DNA of 17,213 nucleotides, taken from positions 1-17,213 of the forward strand of contig PAVA01000075.1 in assembly GCA_002712945.1 (NCBI GenBank), read 5' to 3'. Both the position numbers and the translations under genes were made by a program. Below are positions 8,379-15,181 of this stretch, piece by piece. Position 1 is the first letter of the stretch. Each line of letters begins with the position of its first letter. The stretch is from Citromicrobium sp. (lineage in GTDB: Bacteria; Pseudomonadota; Alphaproteobacteria; Sphingomonadales; Sphingomonadaceae). The notes under the pieces were generated by a model, which searched no databases, was not told where the DNA came from, and saw only the letters and a program-made list of their open reading frames with translations.

Positions 8379-8417
8379 AAAGCGGCGCCCCCTGCATGTA
8401 ACAGGAGGCGCCGCTTT
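8379..8417 (-). terminator. Strong hairpin after ahpF (terminator)
   Basis: Two 16-base arms (8379-8394 and 8402-8417) pair with a single G-U wobble around a 7-base loop. The outer AAAGCGGC/GCCGCTTT pairs give a short run of three T on either strand. It starts 21 bases past the ahpF stop codon and separates the ahp operon from the katG promoter. The T run is short, so termination may be incomplete. Confidence 0.7.
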
Positions 8418-8437
8418 CTCGGTTCAAGGGATATGGA

Positions 8438-10027
8438 TCAGGCCGCCTGGGCGATCTTGTCTGCAGGCTCGGTCCGGATGAGGTAGTCGAACGCCGAAAG
8501 GCCGGCGCTCGCACCCTGGCCCATCGCGACCACGATCTGCTTGTAGGGCACGGTGCTCGCATCGCCCGCGCCGAAAATGCCGGGCAAGTTGGTCGCGCCG
8601 CGCTCGTCGGTCACGATCTCGCCGTGCTTCGACAATTCGAGCCCGGAGTCCTTCAGCCACTCGGTATTGGGGACGAGGCCGATCTGCACGAACACGCCTT
8701 CCAGCGCGATCTCGCGATCCTCGCCGGTTTCGCGGTCCTTCACGATCAACCCGTTGACCCGCGACCCGTCGCCCGTGATTTCGGTCGTCTGGCCGTTGGT
8801 GATGATCTCGACATTGTCGAGGCTGCGCAGCTTGTTCTGCAGCACGGCATCGGCGCGCAGCGCGGTGTCGAACTCGATCAGCGTGACATGGCCGACGATC
8901 TTGGCGAGGTCGATCGCCGCCTCGACGCCCGAGTTGCCGCCACCGATCACCGCGATCCGCTTGCCCTTGAACAGCGGGCCGTCGCAGTGCGGGCAGTAGG
9001 CGACACCCTTGTTGCGATATTCCTGCTCTCCCGGCACGCCGAGATTGCGCCAGCGCGCGCCGGTCGCGAGCACGATCGCGCGGGCCGACAGCTCGCCGCC
9101 ATTGGCGAAGCGCACCCTGTGCATCCCGCCTTCCTTGTCCGCGGGGATCAGCTTTTCGGCCTGGACGAGGTTGATCATGTCGATTGCGTTGGCCTTGACC
9201 TGCTCTTCCAGATTGGCGGCAAGCTTGGGGCCTTCGGTATAGGCGGTGCCGGGAAGGTTCTCGATCCCGAGCGTGTCCTGCAGCTGCCCGCCGAAACGTT
9301 CGGCCGCGATGCCGGTGCGAAAGCCCTTGCGCGCGGTGTAGACCGAGGTCGCGACCCCGGCGGGGCCGCCGCCGATCACCAGCACCTCGTAGGGCTCGCG
9401 CTCGTTGAGCTTGGCCGCAGCCTTCTCACCCGAAGACGTGTCGAGCCGCTCGAGAATCTGAGCCAGCTCGATCTTGCCGTTGTAGAAGCTTTCCCCGTTC
9501 AGGAAGGTCGCGGGCACGGCCATGATGTCGCGTGCCTCGACCTCGTCCTTGAACGCGCCGCCATCGATCAGCGTGGCGGTGATGCGGCTGTTCTCCAGCG
9601 CCATCAGCGTCAGCGCCTGAACCACGTCGGGGCAGTTGTGGCAGGAGAGCGAGAAGAACATCTCGAACTCGAGATCCTGCTCGATCCGGCGGATGTCTTC
9701 CAGCAGGTCTTCCTCGACCTTCGGGGGGTGCCCACCCGCCCACAGCAGCGCGAGCACCAGCGAGGTGAACTCGTGGCCCATCGGGAGCCCGGCGAAGCGG
9801 ACCCACTTTTCGGCGTCGCTGGCGCGGCGGATGATGAAGCTGGGCTTGCGTTCGTCGTCGCCGCCGAGATCGACCGAGACCAGATCGTGCAGCGCCGCGA
9901 TCTCTTCCAGCAGCTCGCGCGTCTGGCGCGACTTCTCGTCATCGCCGAGCGACGCGACCAGTTCCACCGGCTCGCGCAGGGTTTCGAGATACTGCTTGAG
10001 TTGCTGCGTCATCTGCGTGTCGAGCAT
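8438..10027 (-). CDS. ahpF: Alkyl hydroperoxide reductase subunit F (AhpF)
   Basis: AhpF is the FAD flavoprotein disulfide reductase that passes NADH electrons to AhpC. From the ATG at 10027 the protein has 529 residues. It has an N-terminal tandem thioredoxin-fold domain with redox pair Cys129/Cys132 ([10 protein letters not shown]), an FAD-binding [12 protein letters not shown] motif (219-230), the second redox pair Cys345/Cys348 (AYCPHCDGP), the NAD-binding [15 protein letters not shown] motif, and a C-terminal GAGDAS FAD motif. With this start the four cysteines take the E. coli AhpF numbers exactly, and MLDTQM matches the E. coli MLDTNM start. An ATG six bases upstream (10033) is possible; the frame's open extension to 10270 is not coding. 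It follows ahpC by 148 bases. Confidence 0.97.
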   Translation of the reverse strand: MLDTQMTQQLKQYLETLREPVELVASLGDDEKSRQTRELLEEIAALHDLVSVDLGGDDERKPSFIIRRASDAEKWVRFAGLPMGHEFTSLVLALLWAGGHPPKVEEDLLEDIRRIEQDLEFEMFFSLSCHNCPDVVQALTLMALENSRITATLIDGGAFKDEVEARDIMAVPATFLNGESFYNGKIELAQILERLDTSSGEKAAAKLNEREPYEVLVIGGGPAGVATSVYTARKGFRTGIAAERFGGQLQDTLGIENLPGTAYTEGPKLAANLEEQVKANAIDMINLVQAEKLIPADKEGGMHRVRFANGGELSARAIVLATGARWRNLGVPGEQEYRNKGVAYCPHCDGPLFKGKRIAVIGGGNSGVEAAIDLAKIVGHVTLIEFDTALRADAVLQNKLRSLDNVEIITNGQTTEITGDGSRVNGLIVKDRETGEDREIALEGVFVQIGLVPNTEWLKDSGLELSKHGEIVTDERGATNLPGIFGAGDASTVPYKQIVVAMGQGASAGLSAFDYLIRTEPADKIAQAA

Positions 10028-10130
10028 GGCCATGTCCCATTTTGCCGGAGAGTAGGAAGGAGGGGTGGATGGTGGTGACCCGACCCCCGCATTGGGGAGG
10101 GGGAGGGCGGAAGCCGGGCCACCTAGGCTG

Positions 10131-10156
10131 GGCAAGGCCTTGTTACAGGCCTTGCC
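10131..10156 (-). other. Intercistronic hairpin between ahpC and ahpF
   Basis: GGCAAGGCC (10131-10139) and GGCCTTGCC (10148-10156) are perfect 9-base inverted repeats around an 8-base loop. No T tract follows on the minus strand, so it is more likely an mRNA-stabilising or attenuating hairpin inside the ahpCF transcript than a full terminator. Such hairpins often let the upstream gene be made in excess, which suits AhpC over AhpF. Confidence 0.55.
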
Positions 10157-10161
10157 GCCCG

Positions 10162-10190
10162 GATCTTGCCGACCCTTAGATCTTGCCGAC
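10162..10190. repeat. 12-bp direct repeat spanning the ahpC stop codon
   Basis: GATCTTGCCGAC occurs at 10162-10173 and again at 10179-10190, 17 bases apart. The second copy encodes the last codons of ahpC (Val-Gly-Lys-Ile, minus strand), and the first lies just past the stop. It looks like a short slippage duplication of the gene's 3' end. Confidence 0.6.
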
Positions 10191-10742
10191 GAGGTCGAGC
10201 GAGGGAGCGAGCGTTTCCTCGCCTTCTTCCCACGCGGCCGGGCACACCTGGCCGGGGTTCTCGCGGACATACTGCGCCGCCTTGATCTTGCGGGTCAGCT
10301 CGTTCGCGTTGCGGCCGACGCCTTCGCAGGTCTGCTCGACGATCTGGATCACGCCGTCGGGATCGACGACGAAGGTCGCACGGTCGGCGAGGCCCATTTC
10401 CTCACGCAACACGCCGAAGTTCTTGGAGATCGTGTGCAGCTGGTCGCCGAGGAAGGCGAACTTGAGCTTGCCGATCCGCTCGCTGGTGTCGTGCCAGGCC
10501 TTGTGGCTGAAATGCGTGTCGGTGCTGACGGCGTAGACCTCGACACCCATCTGCTGCAGCATCTCGTACTTCTCGCCGAGGTCTTCCAGCTCGGTCGGGC
10601 ACACGAAGGTGAAGTCCGCCGGGTAGAAGAAGAAGACGGCCCACTTGCCCTTCACGTCCTCGTCGGTGACGTCGAAGAAGTCCTTGCCGGCCTGGAATGC
10701 GGTCGCCTTGAACGGTTTGATTTCGGATCCGATGATACCCAT
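10176..10742 (-). CDS. ahpC: Alkyl hydroperoxide reductase subunit C, 2-Cys peroxiredoxin
   Basis: AhpC reduces H2O2, organic peroxides and peroxynitrite in the cytosol and is re-reduced by AhpF, encoded just downstream. The 188-residue protein shows peroxidatic Cys48 in [16 protein letters not shown], the catalytic partner region [13 protein letters not shown], and resolving Cys167 in [15 protein letters not shown]. The FLGD segment (98-101) is the GGLG-type position of the robust/sensitive 2-Cys class, and the C-terminus ends SLDLVGKI. The ATG at 10742 has a strong AAGGAGG ribosome site. The OxyR-like dyad upstream and the nearby katG suggest joint peroxide control. A short duplication follows the stop codon. 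Confidence 0.98.
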   Translation of the reverse strand: MGIIGSEIKPFKATAFQAGKDFFDVTDEDVKGKWAVFFFYPADFTFVCPTELEDLGEKYEMLQQMGVEVYAVSTDTHFSHKAWHDTSERIGKLKFAFLGDQLHTISKNFGVLREEMGLADRATFVVDPDGVIQIVEQTCEGVGRNANELTRKIKAAQYVRENPGQVCPAAWEEGEETLAPSLDLVGKI

Positions 10743-10804
10743 TGCTGTTCCTCCTTGGGTGTGAAACTCAGCCCCCCAAGTAGTGCCTGTTGCGTCGCAC
10801 AAAA

Positions 10805-10852
10805 GCGATTTGTGGCGATGGCAACAATCGAATTTATCGATGAAATTTATGG
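10805..10852 (-). promoter_or_regulatory. Candidate OxyR-type site upstream of ahpC
   Basis: On the minus strand, ATCGATAAATTCGAT (10841-10827) is a near-perfect dyad with LysR-type T-N11-A spacing. Flanking tetramers continue at 11-base steps: CCAT at 10852-10849 before it, ATCG at 10819-10816 and TCGC at 10808-10805 after it. The first six bases equal those of the katG dyad (ATCGAT). It lies 63-110 bases before the ahpC start, in a 144-base AT-richer gap. Regulator identity is inferred; no oxyR gene is in the window. Confidence 0.42.
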
Positions 10853-10886
10853 AACTTTCGGCTGGCTCGATATTTCGCCGGGGCCT

Positions 10887-11963
10887 TCACCCGCACTGGG
10901 CACGGTGAAGCAGGAAATGGTCCGCCAGAACGCAGGCCATCATCGCCTCCACAACCGGCACGCCGCGGATGCCGACGCAGGGATCGTGACGGCCTTTGGT
11001 GCTGATTTCCGTGGCTTTTCCGTCGCGGGTGATCGTCTCGACCGGCGTCAGGATCGAACTGGTCGGCTTGAACGCGACCCGGCAGGTCACGTCCTGCCCG
11101 GTGCTGATCCCGCCCGCGATGCCGCCCGCATGGTTCGATGAATAGTGCGGTGCATCATTTTGCCCGCTACCGGGCCGCATCGCATCGGCATTGGCCTCGC
11201 CCGTGCTCATCGCTGCGGCGAAGCCGTCGCCGATCTCGACCCCTTTGACCGCGTTGATGCCCATCATGGCCGAGGCAACGTCCGCATCGAGCTTGGCGTA
11301 GACCGGCGCGCCCCATCCGGCGGGCACGCCCTCGGCCCAGCAGCTCACCGTCGCGCCAACCGAGCTGCCCGCCTTGCGCGCCTCGTCGACGATCCGTTCC
11401 CACCTGGGCACGGTTTCGGGGTCGGGGCAGAAGAAGGGATTGCGGTCGATCTCGTCCGCATCGAAGCGCGAATAGAGCACCGGCGCCTCGCCGATCTGTT
11501 CGGCCCACGCGCGGATCGTCACCTGCGGAATGACGAGCCGGGCAATCGCGCCCGCCGCCACGCGCATCGCGGTTTCGCGCGCGCTCGACCGCCCGCCGCC
11601 GCGATAGTCGCGGAAGCCATATTTCGCGTCGTAGGCATAGTCGGCATGGCCGGGGCGATAGGCCTGCGCGACCTCGGAGTAGTCCTTGGAGCGCTGATCG
11701 ACATTCTCGATCATCAACGAAATCGGCGTGCCCGTGGTCTTGCCCTCGAACACGCCGGACAGGATCTTGACCTGGTCGGGCTCGCGCCGCTGGGTGGTGA
11801 ACTTGCTCTGGCCGGGCCGCCGCCGGTCGAGCCACGGCTGGATATCTTCTTCGCTCAAGCCGATGCCCGGCGGGCACCCGTCGACCACCGCGCCGATCGC
11901 CGGCCCGTGGCTTTCCCCCCAGGTTGTGAAGCGGAAGACCCGCCCGAAGGTATTGAAGCTCAT
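10887..11963 (-). CDS. aroC: Chorismate synthase
   Basis: AroC performs the last shikimate step, the anti-1,4-elimination of phosphate from EPSP to give chorismate, using reduced FMN. The 358-residue protein carries the family signatures GESHGPAIG (16-24, first active-site His), RPGHADY (103-109, second active-site His) and [10 protein letters not shown] (122-131). The middle and C-terminal regions [16 protein letters not shown] and [18 protein letters not shown] are also present. The start [20 protein letters not shown] matches the family's usual beginning; the ribosome site is weak. No aro neighbour is present. It is divergent from ruvA across 280 bases, and its stop lies 144 bases before the ahpC start, with no clear terminator between. 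Confidence 0.97.
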   Translation of the reverse strand: MSFNTFGRVFRFTTWGESHGPAIGAVVDGCPPGIGLSEEDIQPWLDRRRPGQSKFTTQRREPDQVKILSGVFEGKTTGTPISLMIENVDQRSKDYSEVAQAYRPGHADYAYDAKYGFRDYRGGGRSSARETAMRVAAGAIARLVIPQVTIRAWAEQIGEAPVLYSRFDADEIDRNPFFCPDPETVPRWERIVDEARKAGSSVGATVSCWAEGVPAGWGAPVYAKLDADVASAMMGINAVKGVEIGDGFAAAMSTGEANADAMRPGSGQNDAPHYSSNHAGGIAGGISTGQDVTCRVAFKPTSSILTPVETITRDGKATEISTKGRHDPCVGIRGVPVVEAMMACVLADHFLLHRAQCG

Positions 11964-12094
11964 GGCGCCAAGCGTTGCCGCAAGCGCGGCCCGCTGTCCA
12001 CGCCGCAGCGCCGGGCGTGAATTTTCCTACTCCGCAGGGGCGCGGTATGGTGGCGGTCGCTCTTTGCCATCGTCGAATCGCCTTCTCCGCCAAG

Positions 12095-12113
12095 TGATCG
12101 AACGGTTCGATCA
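12095..12113. promoter_or_regulatory. Perfect 19-bp palindrome midway between aroC and ruvA
   Basis: TGATCGAACGGTTCGATCA has perfect 9-base arms around a single central G. It is centred at 12104, about 140 bases from both the aroC and ruvA start codons. A related smaller dyad, ATCGA-G-TCGAT (12128-12138, within TGATCGAGTCGATT), is centred 29 bases away. A one-base loop cannot form a stable RNA hairpin, so a dimeric DNA-binding protein is more likely. It does not match the alphaproteobacterial LexA pattern GTTC-N7-GTTC. Confidence 0.6.
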
Positions 12114-12154
12114 AAAGTGCCGCACTGATCGAGTCGATTTCAACGCCTGTACAC

Positions 12155-12172
12155 TGTGTCAGGTGTGTCAGG
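12155..12172. repeat. Tandem 9-bp direct repeat upstream of ruvA
   Basis: TGTGTCAGG occurs twice in perfect tandem at 12155-12163 and 12164-12172, 72 bases before the ruvA ATG. It may be a slippage duplication or a pair of half-sites for a regulator; nothing in the sequence decides between them. Confidence 0.5.
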
Positions 12173-12243
12173 CCACCGCATCGGCTTGGCAAAACCTGCG
12201 CACTGCGCTGGCATTGTGAGGCCGACTCGGGCAGGAACAAACC

Positions 12244-12843
12244 ATGATTGCGAAGCTCACCGGAACGCTCGACGCGACCGGCCCCGACTGGGCGGTGATC
12301 GACGTGGGCGGCGTCGGCTATCTCGTCCACTGCTCGACCCGCACACTCGATGCTTTGGGGAGCGAGGGGGCGGAGGTGCGCGTGTTCACCGATCTGCAGG
12401 TGAGCGAGAACGACATGCGCCTGCTCGGTTTCGCCGAGGCGGCCGAGCGCGACTGGTTCCGCCTGCTCACCTCCGTGCAGGGGGTGGGCAGCAAGGTCGC
12501 TCTGGCGATCCTCTCCGTCCTGTCGGCCAGCGAAGTGCAGGCGGCGTGCGCGAATGGCGATGCGGCGATGGTGGCGCGGGCCAACGGCGTCGGCCCGAAG
12601 CTGGCCGGACGGATCGTCAACGAGCTGAAGGACAAGGCCGGCGCGCTTCCGGCAGGCGAGGGCGGAGCGGCCGTTTCTGCGCTGAAGGGCGGGGCGAGCG
12701 CCGATGCGGTCTCCGCGCTGGAGAATTTGGGCTTCAAGCCCGCGATCGCGGCAAAGGCGGTGGCCGAGGCGCAGGGCGAACTGGGCGACGGCGCGAGCGA
12801 GGGCGAGCTGATCCGGGTCGCGCTCAAGAAGGCGGCGGGCTGA
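12244..12843 (+). CDS. ruvA: Holliday junction DNA helicase subunit RuvA
   Basis: RuvA binds four-way junctions as a tetramer and loads the RuvB motor for branch migration. The 199-residue protein has the N-terminal OB-fold (MIAKLTGTL through [10 protein letters not shown]), two helix-hairpin-helix motifs ([14 protein letters not shown] about 77-90, and [19 protein letters not shown] about 113-131), a flexible linker, and the small C-terminal domain III (about 150-199, [13 protein letters not shown]) that contacts RuvB. The length is normal. AGGA lies eight bases upstream of the ATG. ruvC, usually next to ruvA in alphaproteobacteria, is not directly upstream, and ruvB is separated from ruvA by two other genes. 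No LexA-type site was found upstream. Confidence 0.97.
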   Translation: MIAKLTGTLDATGPDWAVIDVGGVGYLVHCSTRTLDALGSEGAEVRVFTDLQVSENDMRLLGFAEAAERDWFRLLTSVQGVGSKVALAILSVLSASEVQAACANGDAAMVARANGVGPKLAGRIVNELKDKAGALPAGEGGAAVSALKGGASADAVSALENLGFKPAIAAKAVAEAQGELGDGASEGELIRVALKKAAG

Positions 12844-12855
12844 AGGAGAAACGGT

Positions 12856-13404
12856 ATGCGCATTGCGATCATAGTGGTTTCGGCGATGCTGCTGGCGGGC
12901 GCGCCCGCCTCCGCGCAGGAGCCCGCCGGGTTCTCCTACGGCCCGGTATTCGAGGAGTTCGGGCCCGTTGCCGACGTGCCCGATACCGACTTCGCCATTC
13001 CCGAGGATGCGGGCTTCCACATCGCCTTCGACGTCGCCCAGCCTGCCGAGGACGGCAAGCTCAACCGGGGTTTCGAGAGCGCCGCGCGCCTCGTCAACAT
13101 GCACGCACGCGCCGGGGTGGCACCGATGGAAAACCGCGCGGCGGTGGTCGTCCACGGGCGCGCGCTGTTCGACCTGTTGACCGATGCCGCGTGGGCCGCG
13201 CGCGACCGGGGCGAAGCGAACCCTTCCGGCGGTCCGGTGCGCGCGATGATCGACCAGGGCGTGCGCTTCATAGTCTGCGGCCAGAGCGCGGCGGGGCTAA
13301 GCGTGGCGAAAGACGAGCTAATCCCCGGCGTGGAACTGGCCCTCTCCGCCATGACCGCCCACGCGCTGCTCCAGCAACAGGGCTATACGGTGAACCCGTT
13401 TTGA
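12856..13404 (+). CDS. Secreted DsrE/DsrF-like protein
   Basis: The 182-residue product begins with a Sec signal peptide (MRIAIIVVSAMLLAGAPASA, cleavage probably after residue 20). The mature part resembles periplasmic DsrE-family proteins: FHIAFDV, GFESAARLVNMHARAGV, NRAAVVVHGRALFDLL, VRFIVCGQSAAGLSVAKDELIPGVELALSAMTAHALLQQQGYTVNPF. Cys141 sits where DsrE/TusD relatives carry their sulfur-handling cysteine, and it is the only cysteine in the mature protein. Role unknown; sulfur or redox chemistry in the periplasm is possible by family. The start is 12 bases past ruvA with an AAGGAG ribosome site, so co-transcription with ruvA is likely. Confidence 0.78.
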   Translation: MRIAIIVVSAMLLAGAPASAQEPAGFSYGPVFEEFGPVADVPDTDFAIPEDAGFHIAFDVAQPAEDGKLNRGFESAARLVNMHARAGVAPMENRAAVVVHGRALFDLLTDAAWAARDRGEANPSGGPVRAMIDQGVRFIVCGQSAAGLSVAKDELIPGVELALSAMTAHALLQQQGYTVNPF

Positions 13405-13446
13405 TGCGGGCTTGTAACCAGCTTCAAAATGATCTGAGAGAATTCC

Positions 13447-13929
13447 GTGAACCAAATTTCTAACTCTGAAGATGACGAGGAGTACGAAGACTTTTCGCCT
13501 GAGTTAGCCAAGATCACATTGGCGCGGCATGGTGCCAGTAGGGCGGTATTAGTTGAGGAGCATGCGTCATCCTATAAATGGCTGCTAGCGTCTTTGTTGA
13601 CCTTGAATTCGGGTGGTCTTTTCGGGGTAGTTACCGCTGAGCAGCCTCCGGCACAGGCGGAAGTACTAGCCGTTCTATTTTGGATTGGGATTGTCTGTGC
13701 GCTCGGTGTGGCTTGGAGGGGGCAAGTTGTCACTCGCAAGTTCATTGCGAAGCTCAGTGAGCTCGAGTTGATCTACGCACTCGCATCAATCTACGGCAAT
13801 ATGCAGGTTCGAAAGGCCGACAAAGTAGAGAAGGAACTCTCCGCGATGACCGGTTGGTCGGTGAAGGCGTTCGGATGGATTTCTGTCGTGTCGTTCTCGG
13901 CAGCGCTCTTTTTGGCTGTCTTCGGATGA
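13447..13929 (+). CDS. Three-helix membrane protein of unknown function inside ruvAB
   Basis: I do not recognise this 160-residue protein. An acidic N-terminus ([10 protein letters not shown], 7-16) and a cytosolic segment ([20 protein letters not shown]) lead to a two-helix hairpin (about 44-63 and 71-90). A charged helical region follows (98-135, [13 protein letters not shown]), and a third membrane helix lies at the C-terminus (about 142-159). The layout loosely recalls SLATT-type membrane effectors, but that is a shape resemblance only. The GTG at 13447 is the only early in-frame start, with GAGAG upstream. GC over 13501-13860 is about 53% by hand count, clearly below its neighbours, and codons such as TTA, CTA and AGT are frequent, suggesting acquisition. 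Its stop overlaps the ruvB ATG (ATGA). Confidence 0.75.
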   Translation: MNQISNSEDDEEYEDFSPELAKITLARHGASRAVLVEEHASSYKWLLASLLTLNSGGLFGVVTAEQPPAQAEVLAVLFWIGIVCALGVAWRGQVVTRKFIAKLSELELIYALASIYGNMQVRKADKVEKELSAMTGWSVKAFGWISVVSFSAALFLAVFG

Positions 13930-14954
13930 CCGACCAGCCCTTTCACACGCCCGAACGTCTGCCGGACGATCCCGATGCGGCGCTGCGGCCCAAGAGCCTT
14001 ACCGAGTTCATCGGGCAGGAGGCTGCGCGCGAGAACCTGTCCGTCTTCATCGCCGCCGCCAAGACACGCGGCGAGGCGATGGACCACACGCTGTTCTTCG
14101 GACCGCCGGGGCTGGGCAAGACCACGCTCGCGCAGATCGTCGCGCGCGAGCTGGGCGCGGGCTTCCGCAGCACATCGGGCCCGGTGATCGCCAAGGCGGG
14201 CGACCTCGCCGCGCTGCTGACCAATCTCGAACCGCACGACGTGCTCTTCATCGACGAGATCCACCGCCTCAATCCGGTGGTCGAAGAAGTGCTCTATCCC
14301 GCGATGGAGGATCGCGCGCTCGACATCATGATTGGCGAAGGGCCCTCGGCGCGTTCTGTGCGGATCGACCTGCCGCCCTTCACGCTGATCGGCGCGACTA
14401 CCCGGCAGGGCCTGCTGACCACGCCGCTGCGCGATCGCTTCGGTATCCCGGTGCGGCTCAACTTCTACACGCACGAGGAGTTGGAGCGGGTGGTGACGCG
14501 CGGCGCGAACAAGCTGGGGCTTGCGATCGAGCCCGATGGCGCGCGCGAGATCGCCCGCCGCTCTCGCGGGACGCCGCGTGTCGCGGGGCGGCTGCTCAGG
14601 CGCGTGCGCGACTTCGCCAGTGTGGCCGATGCGCCCACCATCTCGGCCAAGGTCGCGGATGATGCGCTGACCAAGCTGGAGGTCGATTCGCTGGGGCTGG
14701 ATGCAATGGACCGCCGCTATCTCACCATGATTGCGGAGACCTATGGCGGCGGCCCGGTGGGGATCGAGACGCTCGCCGCAGGCCTCGCCGAACCGCGCGA
14801 CACGCTGGAGGATGTGGTCGAGCCGTTCCTCATCCAGCTGGGGCTGGTGGCACGCACCGCGCGCGGGCGCTGCCTCAATGCGGGAGGGTGGAGCCATCTG
14901 GGACTCGAGGCCCCGAAAACCGATTCGCCCGACCTGTTCACCGGCAAGTCCTGA
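13926..14954 (+). CDS. ruvB: Holliday junction DNA helicase motor RuvB
   Basis: RuvB is the hexameric AAA+ ATPase that drives branch migration on RuvA-bound junctions. The 342-residue protein shows Walker [10 protein letters not shown] (59-67), Walker [10 protein letters not shown] (108-116), sensor 1 GATTR (156-160), arginine-finger region LRDRFGIP (168-175), sensor 2 [17 protein letters not shown], and the winged-helix C-terminus ([18 protein letters not shown]). The start [23 protein letters not shown] fits relatives. The ATG overlaps the preceding gene's stop by 4 bases, and no Shine-Dalgarno is evident before it (TTTTTGGCTGTCTTCGG). ruvB translation therefore probably depends on re-initiation after the unknown membrane gene. 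No clear terminator follows the stop. Confidence 0.98.
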   Translation: MTDQPFHTPERLPDDPDAALRPKSLTEFIGQEAARENLSVFIAAAKTRGEAMDHTLFFGPPGLGKTTLAQIVARELGAGFRSTSGPVIAKAGDLAALLTNLEPHDVLFIDEIHRLNPVVEEVLYPAMEDRALDIMIGEGPSARSVRIDLPPFTLIGATTRQGLLTTPLRDRFGIPVRLNFYTHEELERVVTRGANKLGLAIEPDGAREIARRSRGTPRVAGRLLRRVRDFASVADAPTISAKVADDALTKLEVDSLGLDAMDRRYLTMIAETYGGGPVGIETLAAGLAEPRDTLEDVVEPFLIQLGLVARTARGRCLNAGGWSHLGLEAPKTDSPDLFTGKS

Positions 14955-15181
14955 CAATCGCGTAACATCTTCGCAGGGCGCGGTGCCAGCTTGGGACAGG
15001 TGATCGCGAGCGCGGCCACTCGCCCGCCGAATCTTCGCAAGCCGATGCTTTTTCATGGTTAATCGCGTTGCGCGAGGCCCCGCGCACAAGGTGTAAGGCA
15101 CATAGGCGCGCTTTACCTCCCCCATCGGAGCCGCCGATGGCAACGGTTTGTAAAGCGCTCCGCAATTAAAGAGTCTGGCCT

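Noticed and set aside
8624..10078. 484-codon open frame antisense to ahpF
   Set aside because: Shadow of ahpF; composition and lack of motifs mark it as spurious.
10028..10270. Longer AhpF N-terminus
   Set aside because: The extension crosses the ahpC stop and the intergenic hairpin; the start at 10027 gives E. coli-equivalent cysteine numbering.
11964..12243. LexA box or ruvC upstream of ruvA
   Set aside because: No GTTC-N7-GTTC pattern and no RuvC-coding frame could be found in the 280-base gap.
11167..13155. 662-codon minus-strand frame spanning aroC and ruvA
   Set aside because: Overlaps aroC in another frame and lies antisense to ruvA; low-complexity Arg-rich product with no motif.
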